A stretch of 60,861 nucleotides of DNA from Rhodothermaceae bacterium bin80 (GCA_002238805.1 MPNB01000010.1:1-60861); one strand, 5' to 3'; positions 18,687 to 28,998 are shown, counted from the stretch's first letter. Notes: a model not told the origin generated them from the letters alone. Numbers and translations: made by a program.

Positions 18687-20348
18687 CTATCTAGCTGCCG
18701 AATCGAGTGTCTCAAAGGTCCCTTCTGCTGAAAATTCGGAGGCAGAAAACGTTTGATCGATCGCCTGAACACTCCAATAGTAGGTGATACCTGGTTCTAA
18801 ACCATGTAAGGTCCAGATCGTGTTATGGTCAACGTTGCCTCGTCTTGACACATAGCGCCGCCCCGTAGATAGGTCAGCCAGTGGAGAAACCAAATCCATG
18901 CCTCCCGGATCCGTACCAACACGCAAATTATAGGTTAGCCCTGCGCTGGGTGTATGCACGTCCGTTGCACTGCCCCATGAAAGCTCAACTGAAGTACCTC
19001 CAATAACCTTTGCCTGCAAATCAGTTGGCGGGCTCGGCGACTCCAACCCGAAGAAGAGTGTGTTCTGCATCACCCGCACGCGAGTCGTCGCATCGCGCGG
19101 AGCATCTCCCATTACAAATAAGTCCAAGTCTAAGTCATAGTCATGATCAAACCAAAGCGCTGTACCGTGCACACCTCCGTCAAATTTGTCAGGCACAGAT
19201 TTCTCAAACCGGACGCCTCGCGAACCATTGTAAACCTGGGTACTCTCTGAAGAAAGCGGACCTTCAAAACCTGTAATCACAAAATCTGGATATCCCGAAT
19301 TATCCTGATCACCCCAGTCCACATTCCCATCGTACCGCCCTGGCGTAGGATCATTTGTAAAGCCTCCTTCCAATATGTCCTCCTCAACAAAATTTCCAGA
19401 TTCATTGCGGTAAATCGTCACAACGCCCTCTAGAATCGCTGGCGTAATTCTTGCTCCATTTTGCACCAAATCCAGATCACCATCCATATCAAAATCACCC
19501 CATGCTACGGACTGCCATCCACGCGACCTGAAAACGTGTGAAGCCTGCATCAACTGGCCTGAACCGGTATTGTCGTAAACCGTGGTCAAAAAACCATCCT
19601 CGGCAGTCACGCCAGCTATCACCAGATCCAAGTCTCCATCCGTATCGTAATCTCCAATATCAAGATCACACTCGGCCAAACCCACAAACGTGTTCGTCGA
19701 GACTTGAAAACGATCTGAAAATCCACCTGTGTTCTCATAATGAACTGTTTCCGGCGTACCTCCCTGATTACGGCCACAAGCAACAAGGTCAATATCCCCA
19801 TCATTATCAAAATCTCCCCAACCCAAATCACCTGAGTAGAGACCCTCCAGTTCATATGAAAGATCAAGGAGCCCCTGTTCTAGGGAGTAGCTGTACACAT
19901 AAAGTCTAGCAACATCATTCCTGTCAAGACCAAGTGTGGCTATGTCCAATGTGCCATTCAAATCAAAATCACCAACAGCAATCGCACTATGCCACAGGCC
20001 GATCAACTCCTGCCCTACTGTACTTGACCGCGTGAACGCAACCGCATCCACAAACTCGGTCTCCCCGACCGAATTAGGGACCTCAACCTGCGTAATTCCA
20101 TCGTGATCATAATACTCGGCCAATGGACCTGCATCACGACCTAAAATGGGTCTCGGATCTTCATCCGCATATCCAATCATGATGAGATCCTGATCACCAT
20201 CCATATCAAAATCACCCAATACTGCACCTCCATAGCGTACCCCCACCGGATCCGTTACGAGTAGCTCCTGGAATAAACTAGCCTCCTGGGCACCTGCCAC
20301 AGATACACAGAACGCTATAGCGATCAAACTAGCAGCCAACTTGAACAT
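18687..20348 (-). CDS. Secreted FG-GAP/VCBS beta-propeller protein with fibronectin III domain
   Basis: 553 residues with a signal peptide (cleavage near AGAQ). Seven calcium-loop motifs of the D-x-D-x-D/N-G type (DFDMDGDQD, DFDNDGDID, DYDTDGDLD and so on) mark a seven-bladed FG-GAP propeller. A fibronectin III domain covers about 460-545, with TYYWSVQAIDQ. It ends right after this domain and has no type IX sorting domain, unlike its neighbour; the bases after its stop do not encode one in this frame. It is the second gene of a tandem pair, 36 bases after its paralogue. The role is probably surface or matrix binding; no ligand is evident. Confidence 0.85.
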   Translation of the reverse strand: MFKLAASLIAIAFCVSVAGAQEASLFQELLVTDPVGVRYGGAVLGDFDMDGDQDLIMIGYADEDPRPILGRDAGPLAEYYDHDGITQVEVPNSVGETEFVDAVAFTRSSTVGQELIGLWHSAIAVGDFDLNGTLDIATLGLDRNDVARLYVYSYSLEQGLLDLSYELEGLYSGDLGWGDFDNDGDIDLVACGRNQGGTPETVHYENTGGFSDRFQVSTNTFVGLAECDLDIGDYDTDGDLDLVIAGVTAEDGFLTTVYDNTGSGQLMQASHVFRSRGWQSVAWGDFDMDGDLDLVQNGARITPAILEGVVTIYRNESGNFVEEDILEGGFTNDPTPGRYDGNVDWGDQDNSGYPDFVITGFEGPLSSESTQVYNGSRGVRFEKSVPDKFDGGVHGTALWFDHDYDLDLDLFVMGDAPRDATTRVRVMQNTLFFGLESPSPPTDLQAKVIGGTSVELSWGSATDVHTPSAGLTYNLRVGTDPGGMDLVSPLADLSTGRRYVSRRGNVDHNTIWTLHGLEPGITYYWSVQAIDQTFSASEFSAEGTFETLDSAAR

Positions 20349-20384
20349 TACAGTGGCCCTGCGAGGGGCATATTATATAGTCGC

Positions 20385-22274
20385 TTATCTAATCAGGGTT
20401 AGATGTTGTACGTGTTGCGCAGTCCCGGTATTCATGCGTACCATGTATAATCCTGGGGCAACCGGCATATTACGTTCATCTGTCCCGGTCCACTGCACTT
20501 GATGGTTTCCTGGCTCCAAAGAATCATTCACCAGACGCCGCACGAGGCTACCGAGAACATTGTATACCGAAATTTCGACGTTTGATTGGTCACCCAGAGA
20601 AAATGGGATGGTCACCCGTTCATTGAAAGGGTTGGGATATCCAACATCCAGAGTAGTCGACAAAGGAACTACATCCTGAACAGAGGTCAACTTACCGCCC
20701 CCCCCTGAAACACTGAAGCTTCCTTCTTCCGACCACGAAGAGGCCACAAAACTGTGATCAATTGCCTGTACGCTCCAGTAATAGTCGCCTGCCGGGAGGC
20801 TATGCAATCTCCAGAAAGTTTGGGTCCCTGCATTACCCCTGGTAGGATACAAGCGTTGGCCAGTGGATAAATCGCTGTAAGCGGCCATAACATTATCCGT
20901 GCCTGCGGCCGTTCCAATCCGGATGTTGTAATTCAGTGCAGCTGCTGCGGTCTCTTCGTCCGCACCTGCCTGCCAATCAAGGGTAACAATCCCGTTATCC
21001 TCAGATGCTTCCAGCCCCGTTGGTGCAACAGGAACCTTGTTCACTGCACGTGAATCATTGCGATAGAGCCTCATCAGTGGATTGATATTCACACTGCTGC
21101 CCATAACCACAAGATCCAAGTCATTGTCTCCGTCGTAATCCCCCCATACCGCATTGGATGCAGCAACACCAGGCACAGCAATGCGGGGCACTAAGACCCC
21201 TTCTTCATTGTGGTATAGCCGGCCGGAGCGTCCACTACCCACATCAGTGCCACCAATCAGCAACAGGTCCAAATTACCATCGCTGTCGTAATCTCCCCAA
21301 GCCACATCACCCTGCATAACAGAAGGCAACTCTATTCCCGTATTGCTTAGCTGTCCGTTTTGGTTGCGCCAGATTTGCACTACTGGTTCGAAGTATTTCG
21401 TGCTGTGATAACGTGCTCCACTCAATGCCAAATCCAAGTCACCATCGCTGTCGTAATCCCCCCAGTCCATTGCAGAAAACAATAACCCCGGCATATCCAC
21501 CGTGTCTTCGGTGAAGGTGCCAACCCCATTGTTGCGATAAATCCTGGTCTTGGGAGTTCCGCTTTCTGTTACTCCAGAGAGTGCCAGATCCAAGTCCCCG
21601 TCATTGTCTATATCAGCCCATTCAGCATCGCCCATCGCGAGCGGTTCAAATGGGAATGGCGCCGGTTCGAAAATACCGTCATTATTATGATATAGAGCTG
21701 CTGCAATTTCTTCCTGCGTACGGAGCCCTGTTATGAGAAGATCTTCATCTCCATCCCCGTCTATGTCTGCAACACTAACACTCCCCCCGTAAACGCCGAG
21801 AAGCTCCGCCGAGACAGGTGCAAAGGAAACAGAAGAATTGCCGCGATATACGTGCGTAGTACCTTCCAGTGGTCGTGTTTCAAAATTTGCACCATTATGA
21901 ATCCGTCCAGACACCACAACATCTATATAGCCATCTCGATTAAAATCGGTGACTGCCATCGAACTCTGCCAAAGTCCCTGGCCAAGGGCTTGCTCGGAAA
22001 AGACCAATCCTTCGCTCCCATCCGCAAAATTGTATGCCTCCTGAGTAAGGGCTACATACACTCGTGGTATGAATGGAACTAGGTTTGCAGAATTGCCTGT
22101 TCCCAGTAGGTCGAGCATCCCGTCCCTGTTGAGATCAAAGAACGCCACTTGGCCATACTCAAGCTCATTCAGGGAAACCGGCCTTACTGAAGAAAACGTA
22201 AATGGCTGGGCCTGCAAGGGCTCCGCAAACAGTGCAAAAGCAATGGCCGTACAGGCAAGTAACCGCAATGACAT
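20385..22274 (-). CDS. Secreted FG-GAP/VCBS beta-propeller protein with T9SS sorting domain
   Basis: 629 residues with a signal peptide. Seven calcium-loop motifs (DLNRDGMLD, DFNRDGYID, DIDGDGDED, DYDSDGDLD and others) form an FG-GAP propeller. A fibronectin III domain follows (about 440-530, YYWSVQAIDH), and the last 85 residues are a type IX sorting domain (VGYPNPFNE, VEISVYNVLGSLVRRL, PGLYMVRM). It is a paralogue of the next gene, with matching blades and fibronectin segments. A surface-displayed binding protein is the likely role. Confidence 0.88.
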   Translation of the reverse strand: MSLRLLACTAIAFALFAEPLQAQPFTFSSVRPVSLNELEYGQVAFFDLNRDGMLDLLGTGNSANLVPFIPRVYVALTQEAYNFADGSEGLVFSEQALGQGLWQSSMAVTDFNRDGYIDVVVSGRIHNGANFETRPLEGTTHVYRGNSSVSFAPVSAELLGVYGGSVSVADIDGDGDEDLLITGLRTQEEIAAALYHNNDGIFEPAPFPFEPLAMGDAEWADIDNDGDLDLALSGVTESGTPKTRIYRNNGVGTFTEDTVDMPGLLFSAMDWGDYDSDGDLDLALSGARYHSTKYFEPVVQIWRNQNGQLSNTGIELPSVMQGDVAWGDYDSDGNLDLLLIGGTDVGSGRSGRLYHNEEGVLVPRIAVPGVAASNAVWGDYDGDNDLDLVVMGSSVNINPLMRLYRNDSRAVNKVPVAPTGLEASEDNGIVTLDWQAGADEETAAAALNYNIRIGTAAGTDNVMAAYSDLSTGQRLYPTRGNAGTQTFWRLHSLPAGDYYWSVQAIDHSFVASSWSEEGSFSVSGGGGKLTSVQDVVPLSTTLDVGYPNPFNERVTIPFSLGDQSNVEISVYNVLGSLVRRLVNDSLEPGNHQVQWTGTDERNMPVAPGLYMVRMNTGTAQHVQHLTLIR

Positions 22275-22359
22275 GTCCGAGCTTAGTCTTTAAGAAAAGT
22301 ACAAACGGGCCACCGCTCTACAGTCAAGTTTGTAATCTAGGAATGTTCGACATCCAAAC

Positions 22360-23931
22360 CTAAAGCGCATTCAACCCCAACGCCACCCTCACACGGTCCC
22401 ACTCAACAATCATATTGACACCAAGTTCCTGCTCCTCGAAGGATATTGTGAACGCTTCTCGAATTACGTCCAGTTCAGTCACGGGAACCACAATACGCAT
22501 AATATCTTCCCCTTCATCATACTGTCCTGTACCGTTCTGTCCCAAACCACTGTTGAAAATAAGCGTCCATTGTGTCTGATCAGGAATACTGAAAAGCGAA
22601 TACGTGCCTGCCGGCAATACCTGGGCTCCAACGCGAACATCTGCTGTAAAGGTGATCTCGGTTGCTTCGTTGGCTGCCGTACGCCAAAGCTCTCCATACG
22701 GAACCAAGTCTCCGAATATCTCACGTCCCCGCTTGCGTGGTGAGCTGTAGTGCACTTTTACATAGGCATCTCCAACTTGTGTACGTGCCAACTGCAGCGG
22801 GCTTAGACGAGGCTCTTCCTCTGGAATGTGAGCTACATTCCAATCAGCCTCGTAGAGCGTCTCATCAATTGCCGGAATAATTTTGAGCGCATTCTTGTAA
22901 TAAACCTTCCGCAACACTTCGTCAGGTAAGTCCAAGCCATACATCGTCCACCAGGCATGGCGCTTCCGGTAATAAGGGAAAAACTCATCCGCCGTTTCAA
23001 AAATGCGGAAATAGGTATGATATTCTGATGGATTCCAGGAATCTTTGCCCATGAGTACACGATCCTGGTAGTCGATTAACCACTGCCGGGCAGTGTGCGG
23101 TTGCCGACCAAGCTCTCCCACAACAGCCCCCAGTTCCGTGTATACATTGGGATGCGCGTCAAGTCGTTTGCCTAGCTCCTGCAGGTTGTTACCAAACCAA
23201 CCCAAATGCGCATTAAGGAAAACTGTCTCTGGATGCTTCTTAAATATGTTCCACTGTTCCTCTATCATTAGCTCCCAGGTCGGATCTCCCTCCTGCTTTC
23301 GTCCGGGACGCTCCTTTAGCTCAAACCAACGTTCATTGTATCTGTCGTGCGGAAACCAGAATGGTGCTGGATCCGCAATGTGAATCAAAACGGGGATGCC
23401 TAGTTCACCACACTTTGCCCAAATTGGATCCAACCTCGGGTCATCAGCAGGCACACGGGCACCGTCCACATCGACCACGGTCATTCCCAGGTTCTTAAAT
23501 ATTTTGAGTCCGGCCGCACCATTTTGGACATCTATCTCGAGTTGTCTGGCAGCAGATTCACCAAATCCGGTTTCGCTGACCCGAGAAAAATCAATGTTTG
23601 CATAATGCACAAACCTACCAGGTGCGTGCGCATTCGTGTTCTGGACTTTTTGCAGGAGTTCCTCTCCACTGCCTCCACTGAGATTGACCATGGTCACCAG
23701 ATTCAAAGCATCCATATCTGCAACCATTGCTTTGATTTCTTCCGCCGACGCAGTACCAATCCTCCACTGGTGCGCATGAGCATCTACAAAACGGTATTTG
23801 GCACGTGTTAGGGGGTTCTCTTCAACCACAAGCGTCGAAACAGGTGAATAGTCTTCCCATTGGAGTGTTTGTCCACTGGCCTGAAGTGTAGAAAACACAA
23901 ATAACGCGGCGACAAAAAAACGGTGACTCAT
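22360..23931 (-). CDS. Amidohydrolase-DUF2911 fusion protein
   Basis: 523 residues with a signal peptide (cleavage near ASGQ). The first part (about 45-360) is an amidohydrolase-2 TIM barrel: FVDAHAHQW gives the metal HxH, LIHIADPAPFWFPH and LNAHLGWFGNN supply later metal residues, and MGKDSW near 300 the final acid. From about 385 to 520 lies a DUF2911 domain (VHYSSPRKRGREIFG, VPYGELWRTAANEAT, PAGTYSLFSIP). DUF2911 normally occurs alone as a secreted beta-sandwich, so the fusion is unusual. It is a probable extracytoplasmic hydrolase or decarboxylase; the substrate is unknown. Confidence 0.85.
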   Translation of the reverse strand: MSHRFFVAALFVFSTLQASGQTLQWEDYSPVSTLVVEENPLTRAKYRFVDAHAHQWRIGTASAEEIKAMVADMDALNLVTMVNLSGGSGEELLQKVQNTNAHAPGRFVHYANIDFSRVSETGFGESAARQLEIDVQNGAAGLKIFKNLGMTVVDVDGARVPADDPRLDPIWAKCGELGIPVLIHIADPAPFWFPHDRYNERWFELKERPGRKQEGDPTWELMIEEQWNIFKKHPETVFLNAHLGWFGNNLQELGKRLDAHPNVYTELGAVVGELGRQPHTARQWLIDYQDRVLMGKDSWNPSEYHTYFRIFETADEFFPYYRKRHAWWTMYGLDLPDEVLRKVYYKNALKIIPAIDETLYEADWNVAHIPEEEPRLSPLQLARTQVGDAYVKVHYSSPRKRGREIFGDLVPYGELWRTAANEATEITFTADVRVGAQVLPAGTYSLFSIPDQTQWTLIFNSGLGQNGTGQYDEGEDIMRIVVPVTELDVIREAFTISFEEQELGVNMIVEWDRVRVALGLNAL

Positions 23932-24037
23932 TTGTTCGATTCTATGTCTGTGAGACTAGTCCAGAAACAGTATGCACTAAATATACGCAAGTATCTTAGC
24001 TTGATGACATTCTATTCGACTCTGCTGTAATCAGCCA

Positions 24038-26122
24038 ATGCCCAGCCCGTTTTCCCAGCGCAAATTCGAATTACAAGCCCCCTTCGAACCATTCGGTGAT
24101 CAGCCGGGAGCCATTGAAACCTTGACCGAAGGTTTGTTCAATGGGAAAAAGCACCAAACTCTACTTGGCGTAACAGGATCCGGTAAAACTTTTACCATCA
24201 GCAATGTAATCCAGAACGTCGGCAAGCCAACGCTTGTCATGAGCCACAATAAAACCTTGGCTGCACAGCTTTACGCAGAATTTCGACAGTTTTTTCCAGA
24301 AAATGCTGTTGAATTCTTTATCTCCTACTACGACTACTATCAGCCGGAAGCCTATATCGTCCAGAGCGATACCTATATCGAAAAGGATTTGTCTATCAAT
24401 GAGCGTATTGATCGACTTCGCCTGAGGGCCACAAGTGCTTTGGTATCCGGCCGCTCCGATGTTATTGTGGTTGCCAGTGTGTCTTGCATATATGGTCTTG
24501 GTTCGCCGGAAGAGTACAAATCTCAAATCGTACAGCTCTCACCTGGGCAGTCGATAGAAAGGAGTGATCTGCTGCTACAACTTATCAGCATCTTTTATCG
24601 ACGCAACGATACTGAACTGCAGCCCGGGACATTTCGAGTGCGTGGAGATATTGTGGATGTTTATCCATCCTACATGGAAAATTGCGCCTATCGTATAACT
24701 TTCTGGGGGGACGAGGTTGAGCTCATAACCTCCATTGACCCTCTTACAGGAGCAACGCTGAACCAAGAAGATATCGCACTGACCATATATCCAGCACGGA
24801 TTTTCGTGACCCCTCGGGAGAAAATTGATCGTGCAATGACAACTATTGAGGAAGAACTTAACTGGCGTTTGGCTGTGCTCCGGAAAAACGGAAAGATGCT
24901 GGAAGCACAACGGCTGGAGCAACGCACTCGATTCGATCTTGAAATGATTCGTGAGCTTGGTTATTGCTCAGGTATCGAGAATTATAGCCGCCATATGACC
25001 GGATTACCGGAAGGGCAGCGCCCCTATTGTCTCATGGACTACTTTCCGGACGATTTCCTTCTGGTAGTTGACGAGAGTCATGCAACTATTCCCCAGGTAC
25101 GTGCTATGTACAACGGGGATCGCGCGCGAAAACTTGCGCTTGTAGAACACGGTTTTCGACTGCCTTCTGCCCTCGATAATCGTCCGATGACTTTCGGAGA
25201 GTACGAAAAACGTCAGTGGCATACTATCTACATGAGCGCAACCCCAAGCGACTACGAACTGGAAAAGTCAGAAGGAGAATTTGCCGAACAGGTCATTCGC
25301 CCCACCGGAATCCCCGATCCTCCTGTACTGGTGCGACCAAGCAAGAATCAGATCGACGATTTGCTGGAAGAAATTCGTGTGGTAAATCGGCGCAATGAAC
25401 GTACCCTGGTCACGACCCTAACAAAACGTATGGCAGAAGATTTGACTGACTATCTGGATTCATTTGGCATCCGGGCGCGTTATCTGCACTCAGATATAGA
25501 TGCCTTAACAAGAGTCGAACTGCTGCGTGATCTTCGACTCGGAACTTATGATGTCCTTGTCGGCGTTAACTTGCTACGCGAAGGGCTTGATCTGCCGGAG
25601 GTATCCCTAGTTGCCATCATAGATGCAGATAAGGAGGGATTCTTACGGAGCGACCGTGCATTGATCCAGACCGCAGGCCGCGCTGCAAGAAACGTAAACA
25701 GCAAAATCATCCTGTATGCCGACAAAGTAACCGGCAGCATGCAACGAATGCTTGACGAATCAACACGCCGAAGAAGCAAACAGCTGGCCTACAACAAAAA
25801 ACACGGCATTACCCCACAAACAGTATACAAGGATCGCAGTGAGGTGCTGCGCGGTACAGTGGTCGCAGAAGAGCGCAAACCAGAGGGGCAAACCCCACTT
25901 CTGCAGCCCGTAGAAATTCCCGGTATGCCCGAACAGCTGGAAGATCCTTTGCTTAAACTGCTCAGCAACAGCGAGAAGCGTCAACTGATTGAGCAGATGA
26001 AAACTGAAATGCTTGAGGCTGCCGAAAATATGGAATTTGAAAAAGCTGCCATGCTCCGAGACACAATCGCACACACCCAAACCCTGTTGTCAGACGGAAC
26101 CAAGGCACAGCAAAACAATTGA
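24038..26122 (+). CDS. uvrB: Excinuclease ABC subunit B
   Basis: 694 residues, slightly longer than typical. Walker A is [10 protein letters not shown]; the damage-probing beta-hairpin is in [20 protein letters not shown]; helicase motifs include the DESH box ([11 protein letters not shown]) and [13 protein letters not shown] domain closes the protein (about 640-680, [11 protein letters not shown]), which contacts UvrC. UvrB verifies DNA lesions with UvrA and positions UvrC for incision. TATCTTAG at 23992-23999 may be its -7 promoter element. Confidence 0.97.
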   Translation: MPSPFSQRKFELQAPFEPFGDQPGAIETLTEGLFNGKKHQTLLGVTGSGKTFTISNVIQNVGKPTLVMSHNKTLAAQLYAEFRQFFPENAVEFFISYYDYYQPEAYIVQSDTYIEKDLSINERIDRLRLRATSALVSGRSDVIVVASVSCIYGLGSPEEYKSQIVQLSPGQSIERSDLLLQLISIFYRRNDTELQPGTFRVRGDIVDVYPSYMENCAYRITFWGDEVELITSIDPLTGATLNQEDIALTIYPARIFVTPREKIDRAMTTIEEELNWRLAVLRKNGKMLEAQRLEQRTRFDLEMIRELGYCSGIENYSRHMTGLPEGQRPYCLMDYFPDDFLLVVDESHATIPQVRAMYNGDRARKLALVEHGFRLPSALDNRPMTFGEYEKRQWHTIYMSATPSDYELEKSEGEFAEQVIRPTGIPDPPVLVRPSKNQIDDLLEEIRVVNRRNERTLVTTLTKRMAEDLTDYLDSFGIRARYLHSDIDALTRVELLRDLRLGTYDVLVGVNLLREGLDLPEVSLVAIIDADKEGFLRSDRALIQTAGRAARNVNSKIILYADKVTGSMQRMLDESTRRRSKQLAYNKKHGITPQTVYKDRSEVLRGTVVAEERKPEGQTPLLQPVEIPGMPEQLEDPLLKLLSNSEKRQLIEQMKTEMLEAAENMEFEKAAMLRDTIAHTQTLLSDGTKAQQNN

Positions 26123-26166
26123 ACGGACCGCTTGAATATAACAGTACAATTGGTGTTACCAACAAC

Positions 26167-26391
26167 ATGAAAAAGGATATCCACCCGGATTACCGTCCCC
26201 TCACGGTGCGTCTGGCAGACGGTACGGAGTTTGAAACTCGATCAACCATGCGAGTTGATCGGTATGTTTCGGAAGTTGACAGTACCAATCATCCGTTTTA
26301 TACCGGACGCAGACAGTACGTAGACACGGCAGGACGTGTTGAGAAATTCCGCCGTAGATACAGCAAGACATACACCGACAAACAGTCTTAG
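26167..26391 (+). CDS. rpmE: Ribosomal protein bL31, zinc-free form
   Basis: 74 residues from ATG 26167 ([12 protein letters not shown]); an upstream in-frame start at 26119 lacks support and would overlap uvr[25 protein letters not shown] is the family signature. The cysteines that bind zinc in the C+ form are absent, so this is a C- paralogue type. It is part of the large ribosomal subunit. A strong terminator follows directly. Confidence 0.93.
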   Translation: MKKDIHPDYRPLTVRLADGTEFETRSTMRVDRYVSEVDSTNHPFYTGRRQYVDTAGRVEKFRRRYSKTYTDKQS

Positions 26392-26416
26392 TCCAAATCT
26401 GCTCAATGGGTTTTTA

Positions 26417-26447
26417 GGCGGACCGGTAGTAGAGCGGTCCGCCTTTT
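26417..26447 (+). terminator. Rho-independent terminator after rpmE
   Basis: GGCGGACCG (26417-26425) pairs with CGGTCCGCC (26435-26443), a perfect 9-bp GC-rich stem with a 9-base loop, followed by TTTT. It ends the uvrB-rpmE transcript and lies only 15 bases before the thymidine phosphorylase start, so that gene may be read through or start from a leader-poor promoter. Confidence 0.85.
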
Positions 26448-26461
26448 GTGTATTATGAAGC

Positions 26462-27796
26462 ATGGAAGCAATTAGAATAATAACACATAAGCGCGACGGC
26501 GGTGAGCTTCCACGCGAGGATATCCAATATCTCATTGACGAATATACAGCGGGACGTGTGCCTGATTATCAGATGGCTGCGTTTCTGATGGCTTCCCAGT
26601 TGCGCGGGCTAACTTTGAAAGAAACTATTGCCCTCACCGAGTGCATGCTTAACTCGGGCAGGATTCTGGACTTCACTGCGGTTTCCAATCTGGTAGTTGA
26701 TAAGCACTCAACAGGGGGAGTCGGAGATAAAATTTCACTTGTACTTGCTCCAATAGCCCGTGCCTGCGGTGTTTGTGTACCAATGATGGCGGGTCGTGGT
26801 CTAGGGCACACGGGTGGAACACTGGATAAACTGGATTCTATTCCTGGCTTTCGTACAAGGTTGAATTTGACAGAAGTTTACAATCAAGTGCGTGAAACGG
26901 GAATTGCCATTATTGGCCCGACTAAGGAAATTGCACCCGCCGATCGCCTGTTATATGCGTTGCGCGACGTAACGGCAAGTGTGGATTTTATCCCGTTCAT
27001 CACGGCTTCCATCTTGAGTAAAAAGTTGGCGGAAGGTTTGGACGGGTTAGTGTTGGATGTAAAACTCGGACGCGGCGCCTTTATGAAAACCCCTGAGACT
27101 GCACGAGAGCTTGCAGAAAATCTGGTACATGTAGGAGAGCGTCTAGGGATGAATACCATTGCCTGGGTCACCAATATGGATGTTCCTCTGGGGCGAGCCG
27201 TCGGGAATTGGCTTGAAGTCGAAGAAGCTATCCGATGTCTGCATGGCGAAGGCCCTGAGGATGTAATGGAACTGTCCCTTGCACTGTGCAGTGAGATGAT
27301 CGTGCTCGCTGGTCTGGCCGATTCCGCCGAGGAAGGTCAGGCGCGTGCACAGGCAGCTGTTGATTCGGGGCGTGCACTCGATGTTTTTGCCAAACTCGTG
27401 ACTAAACAGGGTGGTGATTCTTCGGTGATTTACGATCCCACGCTGCGTCTGCGTAGTATAGAGCCAACGGTAATTACAGTCCCACTGGATATCAGCGGGT
27501 ACGTGAGCGATATAGATGCTATGAAAATTGCCCACGCCTCTAATGAGATGGGAACCGGTAGGCTGGTTATGACGGATTCCGTAGATCCCGAGGCAGGCAT
27601 CGTGCTGCACCTTCGCCCGGGAGACAGAGTTCAACCTGGTGCCCCTTTGGCAAGTTTTTATACACGCAAGATTGATCAAACTGAACGATTTATACGGAAT
27701 GTCGCGGATGCGTACACATTCTCAGAGAGTCCAGTCAAGAAACCACAGGTCCTTATAGATCGCCTCACTGTGGATGGGTGGGATTCTGCCGCGTAA
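26462..27796 (+). CDS. deoA: Thymidine/pyrimidine-nucleoside phosphorylase
   Basis: 444 residues. VDKHSTGGVGDK is the phosphate-binding signature, MAGRGLGHTGGTLDKLDSI the nucleoside-site block, and VLDVKLGRGAFMKT the domain hinge. The C-terminal PYNP domain follows. It cleaves thymidine or uridine with phosphate to base and (deoxy)ribose-1-phosphate in the cytosol. Distinguishing deoA from pdp by eye is uncertain, so the symbol is provisional. No ribosome site is obvious. Confidence 0.9.
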   Translation: MEAIRIITHKRDGGELPREDIQYLIDEYTAGRVPDYQMAAFLMASQLRGLTLKETIALTECMLNSGRILDFTAVSNLVVDKHSTGGVGDKISLVLAPIARACGVCVPMMAGRGLGHTGGTLDKLDSIPGFRTRLNLTEVYNQVRETGIAIIGPTKEIAPADRLLYALRDVTASVDFIPFITASILSKKLAEGLDGLVLDVKLGRGAFMKTPETARELAENLVHVGERLGMNTIAWVTNMDVPLGRAVGNWLEVEEAIRCLHGEGPEDVMELSLALCSEMIVLAGLADSAEEGQARAQAAVDSGRALDVFAKLVTKQGGDSSVIYDPTLRLRSIEPTVITVPLDISGYVSDIDAMKIAHASNEMGTGRLVMTDSVDPEAGIVLHLRPGDRVQPGAPLASFYTRKIDQTERFIRNVADAYTFSESPVKKPQVLIDRLTVDGWDSAA

Positions 27797-27877
27797 CGCA
27801 TCTTTTGGAATCCTTTTCTCGTTAACTCTACAGAACTGAAATAGCTATCTTACGATTTAACCCAATCTGCCTGTAAT

Positions 27878-28642
27878 ATGTCCCTCTGGACCCGTTTTAA
27901 GCGCGCCGTTCGCTCAATTTTTGGAGGAGCGATCTCCTCCATAGAGAACCCTAAGCTCATTCTGGAGCAAAATATTCGTGAACTGAACGATCAAGTTCCG
28001 AAGATGAACGAAAACATTGCAACCGTAAAGGCCAATGTGATTTTACTCCAGAAGGAAGTCAAGCGCCTCGGTGGAGAGGTTCAGGTTTTGAGATCTAAAA
28101 TCAAGTCGGCTATCCAAGGCGGTCGCGACGACTTGGCGCAGCAGCACGCGATTCGATTTGAAACAGCCCAGGCAAACCTAGCCAAATGCGAGGAACAACT
28201 CACTGGTGCAAAAACAGCCTACGAAAAGGCACAACAGGTTAAGAAAGCCTTCATGCGTGAGCGCCAGCGTAAGATCGATCAAGCTCAGGAAACCCTGCGT
28301 GCCAACGAACGTGCCAAATGGCAAGCCAGCGTAGCCGACGCCTTGGAGCAATTTGAAGTCGGCGGTGTTGATCAGACACATGACGAAATGATTCAACGTC
28401 TGGACCAGGAAACGGCCCGTAATGAAGCTCGTATTGAAGTGGCATTGGATTCGGTGGATATCCAGTCTATGCGTCTGGATGAAGCTGCCGAAAACCTGCG
28501 AGCTTCCGAACTGGTGGAACAGATGAAACTTGAAATGGGGCTTGTCGAACCATCTGAACCGGAAGAGAGCGGCCGTATTCCTCTTGATGACTTGGAACCA
28601 GATGATAAAACTCTGGGCCGCTCACGTAATCGCGAATTGTGA
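27878..28642 (+). CDS. PspA/IM30 (ESCRT-III-like) membrane-maintenance protein
   Basis: 254 residues, almost wholly helical and charged. The N-terminal amphipathic helix (MSLWTRFKRAVRSIFGGAI) is the membrane-binding helix of PspA/Vipp1, and the coiled-coil hairpin follows with LILEQNIRELNDQ. The C-terminal part has RLDQETARNEARIEVAL. These proteins polymerise on stressed or damaged membranes. A TATCTTAC at 27846-27853, 24 bases before ATG, may be its promoter -7 element. First gene of a four-gene run with overlapping ends. Confidence 0.9.
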   Translation: MSLWTRFKRAVRSIFGGAISSIENPKLILEQNIRELNDQVPKMNENIATVKANVILLQKEVKRLGGEVQVLRSKIKSAIQGGRDDLAQQHAIRFETAQANLAKCEEQLTGAKTAYEKAQQVKKAFMRERQRKIDQAQETLRANERAKWQASVADALEQFEVGGVDQTHDEMIQRLDQETARNEARIEVALDSVDIQSMRLDEAAENLRASELVEQMKLEMGLVEPSEPEESGRIPLDDLEPDDKTLGRSRNREL

Positions 28643-28644
28643 TC

Positions 28645-28998
28645 ATGCCCGAAAAAGAGCGCGCACGTCTTAAAGAACAGTACAAAAAGGAACTGCGCAG
28701 ACGCAAACAGTTTTTGCAAACGGTCAAAACCGCTCGAAATCAACAGGCAGCTGACCAGGCGTTGCTGAACATGGTTGGTGCACTGGAGAATGCAGGTGAT
28801 ACCGTGGATGAATTCACTGCACGTCTTGATGCCGAGACGGCACTGAACGAGGCCCGCTTGGAAATAGCCTTGGAAAACCAGTCCCCGACGATCGAAGAGC
28901 CCCCTGTTGCTCCGCAATCCTCCAAACAATCCCCGGCCCCCGTAACCAAAACAATTGGTTCCGCCTTGGAACCTAATCGCTCCGACAAGGACGCATGA
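28645..28998 (+). CDS. PspA C-terminal-helix-like coiled-coil protein
   Basis: About 117 residues, charged and helical, followed by a Pro/Ser-rich tail. A central stretch (DEFTARLDAETALNEARLEI) mirrors the C-terminal helix of the PspA protein encoded just upstream (DEMIQRLDQETARNEARIEV), so it looks like a partial duplicate or a dedicated partner of that helix. ATG 28645 is chosen; a GTG at 28639 would overlap the pspA stop (GTGA) and add two residues. Its stop overlaps the next ATG. Confidence 0.75.
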   Translation: MPEKERARLKEQYKKELRRRKQFLQTVKTARNQQAADQALLNMVGALENAGDTVDEFTARLDAETALNEARLEIALENQSPTIEEPPVAPQSSKQSPAPVTKTIGSALEPNRSDKDA

